A stretch of 64,000 bases of DNA from assembly GCF_003627215.1 (NCBI RefSeq), contig NZ_CP032677.1, positions 3,601,501-3,665,500 on the forward strand, written 5' to 3'. The position numbers and the translations under genes are program-made. Of this stretch, positions 48,811 to 56,843 are shown in pieces. Positions within the stretch are counted from its first letter, which is position 1, and each line of letters opens with the position of its first letter. The notes under the pieces are model-generated. The model saw only the letters and a list, made by a program, of their open reading frames with translations. It was not told where the DNA came from and searched no databases. The stretch comes from Pseudomonas sp. Leaf58 (lineage in GTDB: Bacteria > Pseudomonadota > Gammaproteobacteria > Pseudomonadales > Pseudomonadaceae).

Positions 48811-50103
48811 ATGAACGACCGTCGCACTTTTCTCAAGCAGGCTGGCCTGCTGGCCGCCGCCCTGCCCCTGAGCGGCCCCGGCCCGTTACTGCCAGCCGCC
48901 CACGCGGCACCTGCCAAGCCCGCCACTGCCGATGACTGGGCCGCGTTTCGCGGCCTGTTCGAGCTGGACCCGACCTACGCACACTTCGCCAACTTTTTGA
49001 TCACCTCGCACCCCAGGCCAGTGCGTGAAGCCATCGAGGCCCTGCGTGCCCGCTTCGACCGCCACCCGGCCCGCATGGTCGACTGGGACAGCCAGTCAGA
49101 ATGGAAGCACGAAGCCGCCGTGCGCGAATGGGCGGCCCGCTACCTCGAAGTGACGCCCCGGCAAATTGCCCTGACCGGCAGCACCACCGAAGGCCTGGGG
49201 CTGATCTACGGCGGGCTGAAAATTGCACCGGGGCAGGAAATTCTCACCACCGTGCACGAGCATTCGGCCGCGCGCCATACCCTGGGCTTTCGCACCACGC
49301 GTGACGGCACCCCGGTGCGCCGCTTGCGCCTGTTCGACGACCCGGCCAAGGTCAGCAGCGACCAGGTACTGGCCACCATTGCCGGCGCAATTGCGCCGAA
49401 AACCCGGGTGCTGGGCATGACCTGGGTGCACTCGGGCAGTGGCGTCAAGCTGCCGGTGGGCGAAATCGGCGCGCTGGTGCGTGAGGTCAACCGCCAGCGT
49501 GACGAGCACGACCAGATCATCTACGTGATCGACGGTGTCCATGGTTTTGGCGTCGAGGACATGCGCTTTGCCGACCTCAACTGCGATTACTTCATCGCCG
49601 GCACGCACAAGTGGATGTTCGGGCCGCGAGGTACCGGGATCATCTGCGCGGCGTCCACCGAGATTAAGCAACTGACCCCGACCCTTGCCACGTTTTCGCA
49701 GAACGAAGACTTCGCCACGGTCATGACGCCTGGGGGCTACCACGCGTTCGAGCATCGCTGGGCGCTGGGCAAGGCATTCGAGTTGCACCTGCAGTTGGGC
49801 AAGGCCAAGGTGCAGGCGCGGATTCATGGGCTTAATGACTACCTCCGGCAGCGGCTGCAGGCCCTGCCGGCAATCGAGCTAGTGACACCGCACAGCGCGC
49901 GGTATTCAGCGGGGTTCACCTTCTTCCGGGTCAAGGGGCAGGATGCCGATCAGGTGGCCCAGCATCTCAATAGCCAGCGCATTGTGGTGGACGCGGTGTC
50001 GCGGGATGTGGGGCCGGTAGTGCGGACGGCGCCCGGGTTGTTGAATACCGAGGCCGAGATCGAGCGGTTGGTGGCGGTGCTGAAGCGCCACCTGCGCGCT
50101 TAA
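48811..50103 (+). CDS. pvdN: PLP-dependent pyoverdine side-chain enzyme PvdN
   Basis: A 430-residue fold-type I PLP enzyme exported by Tat (MNDRRTFLKQAGLLAAALP). The PLP lysine is in FIAGTHKWMFGPRGTGI. In P. fluorescens PvdN converts the glutamate side chain at the chromophore to succinamide. The ATG at 48811 is chosen; the longer frame from 48718 lies within pvdM. It is co-transcribed with pvdM. The pvdO gene that follows in P. aeruginosa is absent here. Confidence 0.93.
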   Translation: MNDRRTFLKQAGLLAAALPLSGPGPLLPAAHAAPAKPATADDWAAFRGLFELDPTYAHFANFLITSHPRPVREAIEALRARFDRHPARMVDWDSQSEWKHEAAVREWAARYLEVTPRQIALTGSTTEGLGLIYGGLKIAPGQEILTTVHEHSAARHTLGFRTTRDGTPVRRLRLFDDPAKVSSDQVLATIAGAIAPKTRVLGMTWVHSGSGVKLPVGEIGALVREVNRQRDEHDQIIYVIDGVHGFGVEDMRFADLNCDYFIAGTHKWMFGPRGTGIICAASTEIKQLTPTLATFSQNEDFATVMTPGGYHAFEHRWALGKAFELHLQLGKAKVQARIHGLNDYLRQRLQALPAIELVTPHSARYSAGFTFFRVKGQDADQVAQHLNSQRIVVDAVSRDVGPVVRTAPGLLNTEAEIERLVAVLKRHLRA

Positions 50104-50115
50104 GGTTTGCTTGGA

Positions 50116-50209
50116 CCGGCCCTATCGCCGGCAAGCCAGCTCCCACAGATACGCCACACGGCTTGAAATCTGTAGTGGGGCAGTGGGAGCTGGCTTGCCG
50201 GCGATAGGG
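50116..50209. repeat. REP pair in inverted orientation
   Basis: Two copies of the CCGGCGATA-type REP (left 50116-50147, right 50183-50209) face each other between the convergent pvdN and hydrolase genes. Confidence 0.88.
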
Positions 50210-50236
50210 GCGCACAGCGCCCTCGGCAATCGCAAG

Positions 50237-51205
50237 TCAGGACTGGCCCCCGATTGCCTGCAGCCACTCCCCGACATCTCGATAAATCCCCTCCACCTGC
50301 CCGACAATCCCCGACATGCGCAGGAAGTCATGGGTCAGCCCCTCCCCCCGCGCAAAGGTCACCGCCGTCCCGCCCGCCCGCAACCAGTCGCGATAGGCCA
50401 TGCCTTCGTCATGCAACGGGTCATACTCGGCCACCCACAAGTACGTCGGCGCCAGCGGCTCGCGCAGCGTCGACAGCAACGGCGACACCCGCCAGTCCAG
50501 GCGCTGCTCTGGCTGCGGCGCATAATGCCGGTAGAACCACTCCAGCGTGGGCGTCTCCAGCAGGTAACCCTCGGCATGCTCGCGATGCGAGTCACGCTGG
50601 CAGGAGATATCGGTCACCGGGTAGAACAGCAACTGCGCCAGCGGCTTGAACGCCAGCGCCTCAGGCTGCTCGACCGCCGTAATGGCCAACACTGCCGCCA
50701 GGCTGGCCCCCACACTGTCCCCCGCCAACACCACCCGGCGGTTGTCCAGGCCCTGCGCCGCCGCCTGTTCGGCCAGCCAGTTGGCGGCATCGAGCACATC
50801 GTGCAAGGCCACCGGAAACTGCTGCTCCGGGGCCAGCCGGTAGTCCGCCGCCAGCACCGCGAACTCGCCCAGGGCCGCCAGGCGGCGGCACACCGAGTCG
50901 TGCGAGTCGAGGCTGCCGACCACGTATCCACCACCGTGCAGGTACAGAATCACCGGCTGCAAGGCCGCGCCGGCATCGCCCTGGCGATACAAGCGAGCGC
51001 CCAGGCGGGCGCCGTCACGCGCGGGAATTTGCAGTTCGCTGACCGTGACACTGCCCGGCGGGCTCGGGTCGAGCACCTGCGAACTGCCGGCGAACTCGGC
51101 GCGCGCCTGGGCCACATCCATCGCGTGCATGGGCAAGCTCTTGCCCGTCAGCCGGCCAAATTCGACCAGTTCCAGAAATGCCGCCAAATCAGGGTGCAGT
51201 GCCAT
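50237..51205 (-). CDS. HSL-family alpha/beta hydrolase in the pyoverdine locus
   Basis: A 322-residue hormone-sensitive-lipase-type esterase. The oxyanion motif HGGGYVVGS, nucleophile Ser164 (AGDSVGASLA), Asp262 (AEYDPLHDEG) and His292 (LTHDFLRM) are all intact. There is no signal peptide, so it acts in the cytoplasm. AAGGAA precedes the ATG at 51205. A one-mismatch PvdS box lies upstream and the neighbours are pyoverdine genes. It may trim or open a siderophore or its precursor; the substrate is unknown. Confidence 0.85.
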   Translation of the reverse strand: MALHPDLAAFLELVEFGRLTGKSLPMHAMDVAQARAEFAGSSQVLDPSPPGSVTVSELQIPARDGARLGARLYRQGDAGAALQPVILYLHGGGYVVGSLDSHDSVCRRLAALGEFAVLAADYRLAPEQQFPVALHDVLDAANWLAEQAAAQGLDNRRVVLAGDSVGASLAAVLAITAVEQPEALAFKPLAQLLFYPVTDISCQRDSHREHAEGYLLETPTLEWFYRHYAPQPEQRLDWRVSPLLSTLREPLAPTYLWVAEYDPLHDEGMAYRDWLRAGGTAVTFARGEGLTHDFLRMSGIVGQVEGIYRDVGEWLQAIGGQS

Positions 51206-51249
51206 GGGGGTTCCTTGGGTGAACAATGTGCCTTGAGCCTCCCTACGGG

Positions 51250-51273
51250 ACGTAGCAGCACCGCCAAAAATTA
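51250..51273 (-). promoter_or_regulatory. Variant PvdS box upstream of the hydrolase
   Basis: On the minus strand TAATT (51273-51269), 16 bp, CGT (51252-51250): one mismatch from TAAAT-N16-CGT, 45 bp before the hydrolase ATG and divergent from an exact box 15 bp away. Confidence 0.55.
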
Positions 51274-51287
51274 CCCGTCCCTACGGC

Positions 51288-51311
51288 TAAATCGTTGGCG
51301 CAGGCGCTCGT
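51288..51311 (+). promoter_or_regulatory. PvdS-dependent promoter of the SCP2-JmjC gene
   Basis: TAAAT (51288-51292), 16 bp, CGT (51309-51311), an exact match, 36 bp before the start codon at 51348. Confidence 0.8.
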
Positions 51312-51347
51312 TATCCCTGCACAACGAAACACCGCCAGAGGCACACC

Positions 51348-52469
51348 GTGGACCTTCAGAGCATCCTCAGCAAACTGTTCGCCAACGCCCATGCCGTCGG
51401 CATCGAAGGCGTCTTCCAGTTCGTCTTCAGCCAGGACCGGGCGTTTTGGGCGGAGGTGCGCGACAGCAGCCGTACCGGTGCCGGCCGGCACAGCGCCCCG
51501 GACGTCACCATCGAGCTGGCCGAACGCGACTTTCTTGGCATCATGGGCGGCACGGCCAACGTCGAGGAGTTGTTCGCCAGCGCGCGCCTGAAGATCACCG
51601 GCAATATGGGCTTGGCCACCCTGCTGCCGCAGATCATCAGCAATGCCCGCCGCGGAGCAACGGCGACCAAGGTGTCGATGAACCAACGCTACCCAACGCC
51701 GGCGCGCCTCAGTGAACGGCTGTCGGCTGCCCAACCCGTGCAGCGCGAAGTGGCACGCATCGCCCGCGCCGACATGCCGCTGGCGCGCTTCCACAACGAA
51801 TACCTGGTGCACGGCACACCGGTGGTGATTAGCGACGCCCTGCAGGACTGGCCGCTGTTCACCATGGGCCGCGAGGCCTCGCTGGAGCATTTTGCCGAAC
51901 TGCAGGGCATCACCCGGCATGGCGATTACGTGAAGAAAACCTTTTCCACTGACCGCGACTTCCGCTCCACCTCCATGGCCGCTTTCATCGCCTCGCTGGA
52001 CACCCCGGCCAAACCGGGCGAAACCCCGGCCTACATGGGCAACAACATCGTCCCGGAAAAGCTGCTGACGCTGATCCGCTACCCGCAGTATTTCGCCCGC
52101 GACCAGTACATTGCTCCGCGCATCTGGATCGGCCCCAAGGGCACCCTCACGCCGCTGCACCGCGACGATACCGACAACCTGTTCGCTCAGGTCTGGGGGC
52201 AGAAGTCGTTCATCCTTGCTGCGCCGCATCAGCGCCCGGCCCTGGGCACCTGGTCGACCAGCCCCAAGGGCGGCCTGGACGGCTGCGACTTCAACCCCGA
52301 CGCGCCGGATTACCAACGCTTCCCGGCGGCGCGCGACGTGCCGTTTCTGCGCGTGCTGCTGCAGGCCGGCGACCTGCTGTTCCTGCCTGAGGGCTGGTTC
52401 CACCAAGTGGAGTCGGTGTCCACCTCGTTGTCGGTGAACTTCTGGGTGAATTCTGGGCGCGGGGGGTAG
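51348..52469 (+). CDS. SCP2-like / JmjC (cupin_8) fusion protein
   Basis: A 373-residue two-domain protein that begins with GTG at 51348. Residues 1-105 resemble an SCP2 lipid/acyl-carrier-binding domain (IELAERDFLGIMGGTANVEE, LKITGNMGLATLLPQI). Residues about 130-370 form a JmjC-type Fe(II)/2-oxoglutarate oxygenase with the triad His271, Asp273 (TPLHRDDTDN) and His352 (LPEGWFHQVESV). The exact PvdS box and pyoverdine neighbours suggest hydroxylation of a siderophore residue, perhaps on the NRPS-bound chain. No named gene was recognised. Confidence 0.85.
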   Translation: MDLQSILSKLFANAHAVGIEGVFQFVFSQDRAFWAEVRDSSRTGAGRHSAPDVTIELAERDFLGIMGGTANVEELFASARLKITGNMGLATLLPQIISNARRGATATKVSMNQRYPTPARLSERLSAAQPVQREVARIARADMPLARFHNEYLVHGTPVVISDALQDWPLFTMGREASLEHFAELQGITRHGDYVKKTFSTDRDFRSTSMAAFIASLDTPAKPGETPAYMGNNIVPEKLLTLIRYPQYFARDQYIAPRIWIGPKGTLTPLHRDDTDNLFAQVWGQKSFILAAPHQRPALGTWSTSPKGGLDGCDFNPDAPDYQRFPAARDVPFLRVLLQAGDLLFLPEGWFHQVESVSTSLSVNFWVNSGRGG

Positions 52470-52472
52470 CAG

Positions 52473-52509
52473 GGATTACCGGGGGCGCTTTGCGCCCCCC
52501 CGGTAATCG
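52473..52509. terminator. Bidirectional terminator between convergent genes
   Basis: A long stem GATTACCGGGGGCGC / GCGCCCCCCCGGTAATC with a TTT loop fills the 41-bp gap between the SCP2-JmjC gene and pvdH. Confidence 0.75.
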
Positions 52510-52510
52510 A

Positions 52511-53902
52511 TCAGACCGCCGCGATCAACGCCTCGGCAAACCGCTGCGCCACTTCATCGATTTGCGCAGCCGTGATGATCAGCGGCGGCAGAAAGCGCAC
52601 CACCGCACCCTGCCGCCCACCCAGCTCAAGAATCAACCCACGCTTGAGGCATTCACGCTGCACCTTCGTCGCCAGCTCGCGGTTGGCCAGCGGGTGGCCA
52701 AGGGCATCACGCTGGCCGTGCGGGCTCACCAGTTCCACCCCAAGCATCAGCCCACGCCCGCGAATATCCCCCAACTGCGGATAATCCCGCTGCAACTGCT
52801 GCAAATGTGTGCGCAAGCGCAGGCCCATGGCCTCGGCATGTTCGGCCAAGCGATGCTCGACCAGGTAATCGATGACTGCCGACCCCGCCGCCATGGCCAT
52901 CTGGTTGCCACGGAAGGTACCGGCGTGGGCGCCTGGCTGCCAGGTATCCAGCCAGTCGCGGTACACCACCACCGCCAGCGGCAGGCTGCCGCCAATGGCT
53001 TTGGACAGGGTAACCACATCCGGCACGATGCCGGCATGCTCGAAGGCGAACATGCGCCCGGTACGGGCAAAACCGCTTTGGATCTCATCGACGATCAGCG
53101 CCACGCCGGCCTGCTCGGTGATACGCCGCACGCCCTGGAGCCATTCGATATCGGCCGGAATGACCCCGCCCTCACCCTGCACCACCTCAAGGATCACCGC
53201 CGCTGGCAGCGGTACGCCGCTTTCCGGGTCGAGCAGCAGGTTCTCCAGGTAATGCAGGTTGGCCTTGACCCCGGCTTCGCCGCCCAGGCCGAATGGGCAA
53301 CGGTAGTCGTAGGGGTACGGCATGAACTGCACACCGTTACCGAGCAAGGCCGCCAGCGGCTGCTTCGGCGCGTGGCTGCCCATCAGGCTCAGGGCACCCT
53401 GGCTCATGCCATGGTAGGCACCCTGAAAGGCCAGCACGGTGCTACGGCCGGTGGCGCTGCGTACCAGCTTGAGCGCTGCTTCCACCGCATCGGTACCGGT
53501 TGGGCCACAGAACTGCACCTTGGCCTCGCGGCGCAGGGCCTCGGGCAGTATGCCGAACAAGTCCTGGACGAAGCGGTCCTTGACCGGTGTGGTCAGGTCC
53601 AGGGTGTGCAGGGGCAGCTCATCGGCCAGCACCTGCTGGATCGCCGCGACCACCACCGGGTGGTTATGGCCCAACGCCAGGGTGCCAGCGCCGGCCAGGC
53701 AATCGATGAACTGGCGGCCTTCGACATCTTCCACATGAATGCCACGGGCACGCTTGAGCGCCAGCGGGATGCGCCGCGGGTAGCTGCGGGCGTTGGATTC
53801 TTGTTGCTGCTGGCGTTGCAGCAAAGGCGAGTCGGTAAATTCGTACAAAGGACGCGGCGCGCTGGCCGGCAGAACCTGGGCAAGGCAGGAAGCGGTGGAC
53901 AT
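52511..53902 (-). CDS. pvdH: Diaminobutyrate:2-oxoglutarate aminotransferase PvdH
   Basis: A 463-residue class III PLP aminotransferase that makes L-2,4-diaminobutyrate from aspartate semialdehyde, a building block of the pyoverdine chromophore. Motifs: VQFCGPTGTDAVEAALKLVR, VDEIQSGFARTG, and the PLP lysine Lys301 (VTLSKAIGGSLPL). The ATG at 53902 follows AGGA with 7-base spacing; the frame to 54037 includes a REP. An exact PvdS box lies upstream. Confidence 0.95.
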   Translation of the reverse strand: MSTASCLAQVLPASAPRPLYEFTDSPLLQRQQQQESNARSYPRRIPLALKRARGIHVEDVEGRQFIDCLAGAGTLALGHNHPVVVAAIQQVLADELPLHTLDLTTPVKDRFVQDLFGILPEALRREAKVQFCGPTGTDAVEAALKLVRSATGRSTVLAFQGAYHGMSQGALSLMGSHAPKQPLAALLGNGVQFMPYPYDYRCPFGLGGEAGVKANLHYLENLLLDPESGVPLPAAVILEVVQGEGGVIPADIEWLQGVRRITEQAGVALIVDEIQSGFARTGRMFAFEHAGIVPDVVTLSKAIGGSLPLAVVVYRDWLDTWQPGAHAGTFRGNQMAMAAGSAVIDYLVEHRLAEHAEAMGLRLRTHLQQLQRDYPQLGDIRGRGLMLGVELVSPHGQRDALGHPLANRELATKVQRECLKRGLILELGGRQGAVVRFLPPLIITAAQIDEVAQRFAEALIAAV

Positions 53903-53952
53903 GGGTGAATCCTCGCAAGCAAGCGAAAGTGCGGGTGTTCGTCGCTTGAAAA

Positions 53953-53976
53953 ACGCTTGAGTGCGGGGAGGATTTA
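53953..53976 (-). promoter_or_regulatory. PvdS-dependent promoter of pvdH
   Basis: On the minus strand TAAAT (53976-53972), 16 bp, CGT (53955-53953), an exact iron-starvation box 51 bp before the pvdH ATG. Confidence 0.85.
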
Positions 53977-54006
53977 GCGGTTGCTGTGGGATTTTTGCAA
54001 GCACGG

Positions 54007-54100
54007 TCGGCCTCTTCGCGGGTAAACCCGCTCCCACAGGATTTGCACAGATCTCAGGGGTATTGTGGGCGCGGGTTTACCCGCGAAGAGGCCGGCGCAG
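54007..54100. repeat. REP pair in inverted orientation
   Basis: Left REP 54007-54040 (CGGCCTCTTCGCGGGTAAAC) and right REP 54067-54100 are inverted copies separated by 26 bp, between the kinase gene end and the pvdH promoter. Confidence 0.9.
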
Positions 54101-54110
54101 GCGGTAGCGA

Positions 54111-55433
54111 TCAATGCCCCAAACGTGCCGGTACCTGCAACCACACCCGCAACCCATCACTGCGGCTGTCGAACTTCAGGCTACCGGCACAGCGCTGCAC
54201 GATCGCCTGCACAATCGCCAACCCCAGCCCACAGCCGCCACTCTGCCCATTACGCCAGAAGCGCTCGGTCAGGTGCACGAGATCGGCCTCGGCAATCCCC
54301 GGCCCATGGTCACGCACCATGAAGCCCACCTGCCCGTCGGCCAGCTGTACCTCCAGCTCCACCGCCTCATCGCCGCCATGGCGCAAGGCGTTGTCCAGCA
54401 GGTTGCGCAATGCTGCCACTGCCAACGGTGCCGGCATACCCAGGTAAATTTGTGCGGCCTCTTCTGGCAAACGCAGCACGATACGCCGGTTGTCACCGCC
54501 GCCGGCATCCTGCACCGCCTGCCGGGCCACCTGTTCGGCGCTGCACTGCACACCGTCCTCGAACGACAGGCTGCCTTCCACGCGCGCCAGCATCAACAAC
54601 TGTTCCAGCGTGCGGTGCATGCGGTCAGCACCCTGCTCGGCATGCTCCAACGCTTGCTCACGCACGGCACCCTCGGTCATGCGCGCCACTTGCAGGTGGG
54701 TCTTGATCGCCGTCAGCGGGCTGCGCAGTTCATGCGCGGCATCGTCGGTCAGGCGCCGCTCACGCTCGATGGTCTGGGCAATGCGCAGAAACAGCTGGTT
54801 CTGGGTTTCCAGCAACGGCTGCAGTTCGCTAGGCATGCCCGCCACCTGCAACGGCTCGACACTGTCCGCGCGCCTGCGGCGCAGCGCATCGCGCATGCGG
54901 TTGAGCGGCTCCAGGCCCTTGCCCAGGCCGATCCACAACAACCCCAAGCTGCCGAGCAAGGCCATCAGCACCGGCGCCGAGGCCGCCAGCAGAATCGACT
55001 GGTTCAGCGCCTCGCGCTCCATGTGCCGGTCGGCGGTGGTGATGCGCACATCGCCATGGTGGTAGGTAAAGGTGCGCCACAGCGCGTCGTCGATGGTCTG
55101 GTCACGGAAGCCGCTGCGCTCGTCGTCCATGGTGCCATCGTGCTTGTGGTTGCTGGCCAGGATCTCGCCACGCAGCGAGCTGACCTGGCAGGCCATGCCG
55201 TCCGGTACGCTGAACTGGTCGGCGGAAATGTGCGCCTCGCCGCCCTTGGCGGTCAGCGGCTGCGGCAGCTGGTCGATCAACCCGGCGACCATACGCGCCG
55301 AAGCCACCAGGCGCTGGTCGAGGGAAAACATCATCTGCTGGCGCAGGTCACGCAGCATCCACGCAGCGGCCAGCACCCAGATGATGACGAAAGCGCTGCC
55401 CAGGATCAGGCTCAAACGGACTCGCAGGCTCAC
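54111..55433 (-). CDS. Two-component sensor histidine kinase (QseC/PmrB type)
   Basis: A 440-residue kinase with a membrane segment (about 10-27), a periplasmic domain of about 120 residues, a second segment (about 150-170), and HisKA with His234 (DAAHELRSPLTAIKTHL). The HATPase domain has LRNLLDNALRHGG, VRDHGPGIA and GCGLGLAIVQ. It overlaps the response regulator by 4 bp. The signal is unknown; the type often senses cations or antimicrobial peptides. Confidence 0.93.
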   Translation of the reverse strand: MSLRVRLSLILGSAFVIIWVLAAAWMLRDLRQQMMFSLDQRLVASARMVAGLIDQLPQPLTAKGGEAHISADQFSVPDGMACQVSSLRGEILASNHKHDGTMDDERSGFRDQTIDDALWRTFTYHHGDVRITTADRHMEREALNQSILLAASAPVLMALLGSLGLLWIGLGKGLEPLNRMRDALRRRRADSVEPLQVAGMPSELQPLLETQNQLFLRIAQTIERERRLTDDAAHELRSPLTAIKTHLQVARMTEGAVREQALEHAEQGADRMHRTLEQLLMLARVEGSLSFEDGVQCSAEQVARQAVQDAGGGDNRRIVLRLPEEAAQIYLGMPAPLAVAALRNLLDNALRHGGDEAVELEVQLADGQVGFMVRDHGPGIAEADLVHLTERFWRNGQSGGCGLGLAIVQAIVQRCAGSLKFDSRSDGLRVWLQVPARLGH

Positions 55434-56113
55434 GAGGCTGCCTCGTCGGGCGCCTGCGCCGGGCCCAGCCGGTAGCCCAGGCCGCGCACGGTCTCGACGA
55501 TGCCGTTGCCCAGCTTGCGCCGCAGGTGGTGAATATGCACGTTGAGGGCGTTGCTCTCGACTTCGTCGCTGAAGCCGTACACGCAGTCTTTCAGTTGCTC
55601 GCTGGACAACACCCGCCCGGGGTTCTGCAGCAGCGCCTGGAGCAGCGCCTGTTCACGACGCGACAGGTCGACCGGATGGCCGGCCAGGGTGGCCTCGCAA
55701 CTGCTCGGGTCATAACGCAGAGGGCCGTGTTCGATAGCATTCACCGCCCGCCCGGCCACTCGCCGCAGCAGGGTGTGCAGGCGGGCCGCCAGCTCGCGCA
55801 GGTCGAAGGGTTTGAGCAGGTAATCGTCGGCGCCGGCCTGCAGGCCATCGACCCGATCAGTGACTGCATCACGCGCGGTGAGCACCAGCACCGGCAGCGT
55901 CTCGCCCTGCTGGCGCAGGCGCCGCAGCAGCTTGAGGCCGTCTTCGTCGGGCAAGCCGAGGTCGAGGATCATCACGTCGAACTGCGCAGCCTGCAGCATC
56001 GCCCGCGCATCGGCAGCGTTACCCACCCGGTCCACGGTCAGGCCCTGGGCGGTAAGGCCGGCGCAGATACCGGCGGCGATCAGGTCATCGTCCTCGCAGA
56101 GCAGAACGTGCAT
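55430..56113 (-). CDS. OmpR-family response regulator
   Basis: A 227-residue regulator with a receiver (phospho-acceptor Asp51 in VMILDLGLPDEDG; conserved Lys in LLKPFDLREL) and a winged-helix DNA-binding domain (LSRREQALLQALLQNPGRVL .. NVHIHHLRRKLG). The ATG at 56113 follows GGGAG. It is first in the two-gene operon with the kinase. Confidence 0.95.
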   Translation of the reverse strand: MHVLLCEDDDLIAAGICAGLTAQGLTVDRVGNAADARAMLQAAQFDVMILDLGLPDEDGLKLLRRLRQQGETLPVLVLTARDAVTDRVDGLQAGADDYLLKPFDLRELAARLHTLLRRVAGRAVNAIEHGPLRYDPSSCEATLAGHPVDLSRREQALLQALLQNPGRVLSSEQLKDCVYGFSDEVESNALNVHIHHLRRKLGNGIVETVRGLGYRLGPAQAPDEAAS

Positions 56114-56843
56114 GTTGGGGCTCCCGGAGAGTTGTGGCTGGCATTGCACCTTGGGCGGATTAAGGGGGGATTATGGACCTTTTGTGGGGGGGGGTGTTCG
56201 TCTTTGGTGCGGTGGTGGGCTGGGTGTTCGCCACATTATTTTCTGCGCCTGGCAGATCGAGCGCCGCCCGCGCGGCGCTTCGCGGGGCAAGCCCGCTCCC
56301 ACATCTGTTTCAGGCCAGTTATTCCTGTGCCAGGTGGGTTGCAGCCTTGGTGCATGACTGAAGACGGATGAAGATCAGCTGCGCAATCTTCGATATCGAA
56401 TGGAACAAACAAGGCGAACAAAGGTGACCTCACAGAAGGCACTGGCCTGAAACGATGTTTCAGGCCAGTTATTCCTGTGCCAGGTGGGTTGCAGCCTTGA
56501 TGCATGACTGAAGACGGATGAAGATCAGCTGCGCAATCTTCGATATCGAATGGAACAAACAAGGCGAACAAAGGTGGCCTCACAGGAGGCACTGGCCTGA
56601 AACGATGTTTCAGGCCAGTTATTCCTGTGCCAGGTGGGTTGCAGCCTTGGTGCATGACTGAAGACGGATGAAGATCAGCTGCGCAATCTTCGATATTGAA
56701 TGGAACAAACAAGGCGAACAAAGGTGACCTCACAGGAGGCACTGGCCTGAAACAGATGTGGGAGCGGGCTTGCCCCGCGAAGCGCCGCGCGGGCGGCGCT
56801 CGATCTGCCAGGCGCAGCAAATGTTGCGGCTGACCCCTGGGAC
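56114..56843. other. 730-bp gap filled by a repeat array
   Basis: The only structure seen is the palindromic repeat array listed below, plus about 130 bp before it that should hold the promoter of the two-component operon. A 194-codon minus-strand frame crosses the array (56236-56820) but is read as an artefact of a 150-bp period being a multiple of three. Confidence 0.75.
56243..56817. repeat. Three 150-bp tandem repeats between 77-bp inverted arms
   Basis: The left arm 56243-56319 and right arm 56741-56817 are perfect inverted copies over 77 bp and contain REP palindromes. Between and partly within them lie three tandem units starting at 56307, 56457 and 56607 with an exact 150-bp period and only about five base differences. 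Each unit has its own 13-bp ends GTTTCAGGCCAGT and ACTGGCCTGAAAC, so the units are themselves MITE-like palindromic elements joined by GAT. Confidence 0.92.

Noticed and set aside
56243..56817. Possible CRISPR-like array
   Set aside because: Repeat and spacer are not distinct: the whole 150-bp unit is repeated, including the part that would be spacer, and no cas genes are present.
56236..56820. A 194-codon frame with three near-identical 50-residue repeats
   Set aside because: The repeats in the protein come from the 150-bp DNA units, and both ends are translated REP sequence. There is no plausible ribosome binding site, so the DNA repeat is the better explanation.
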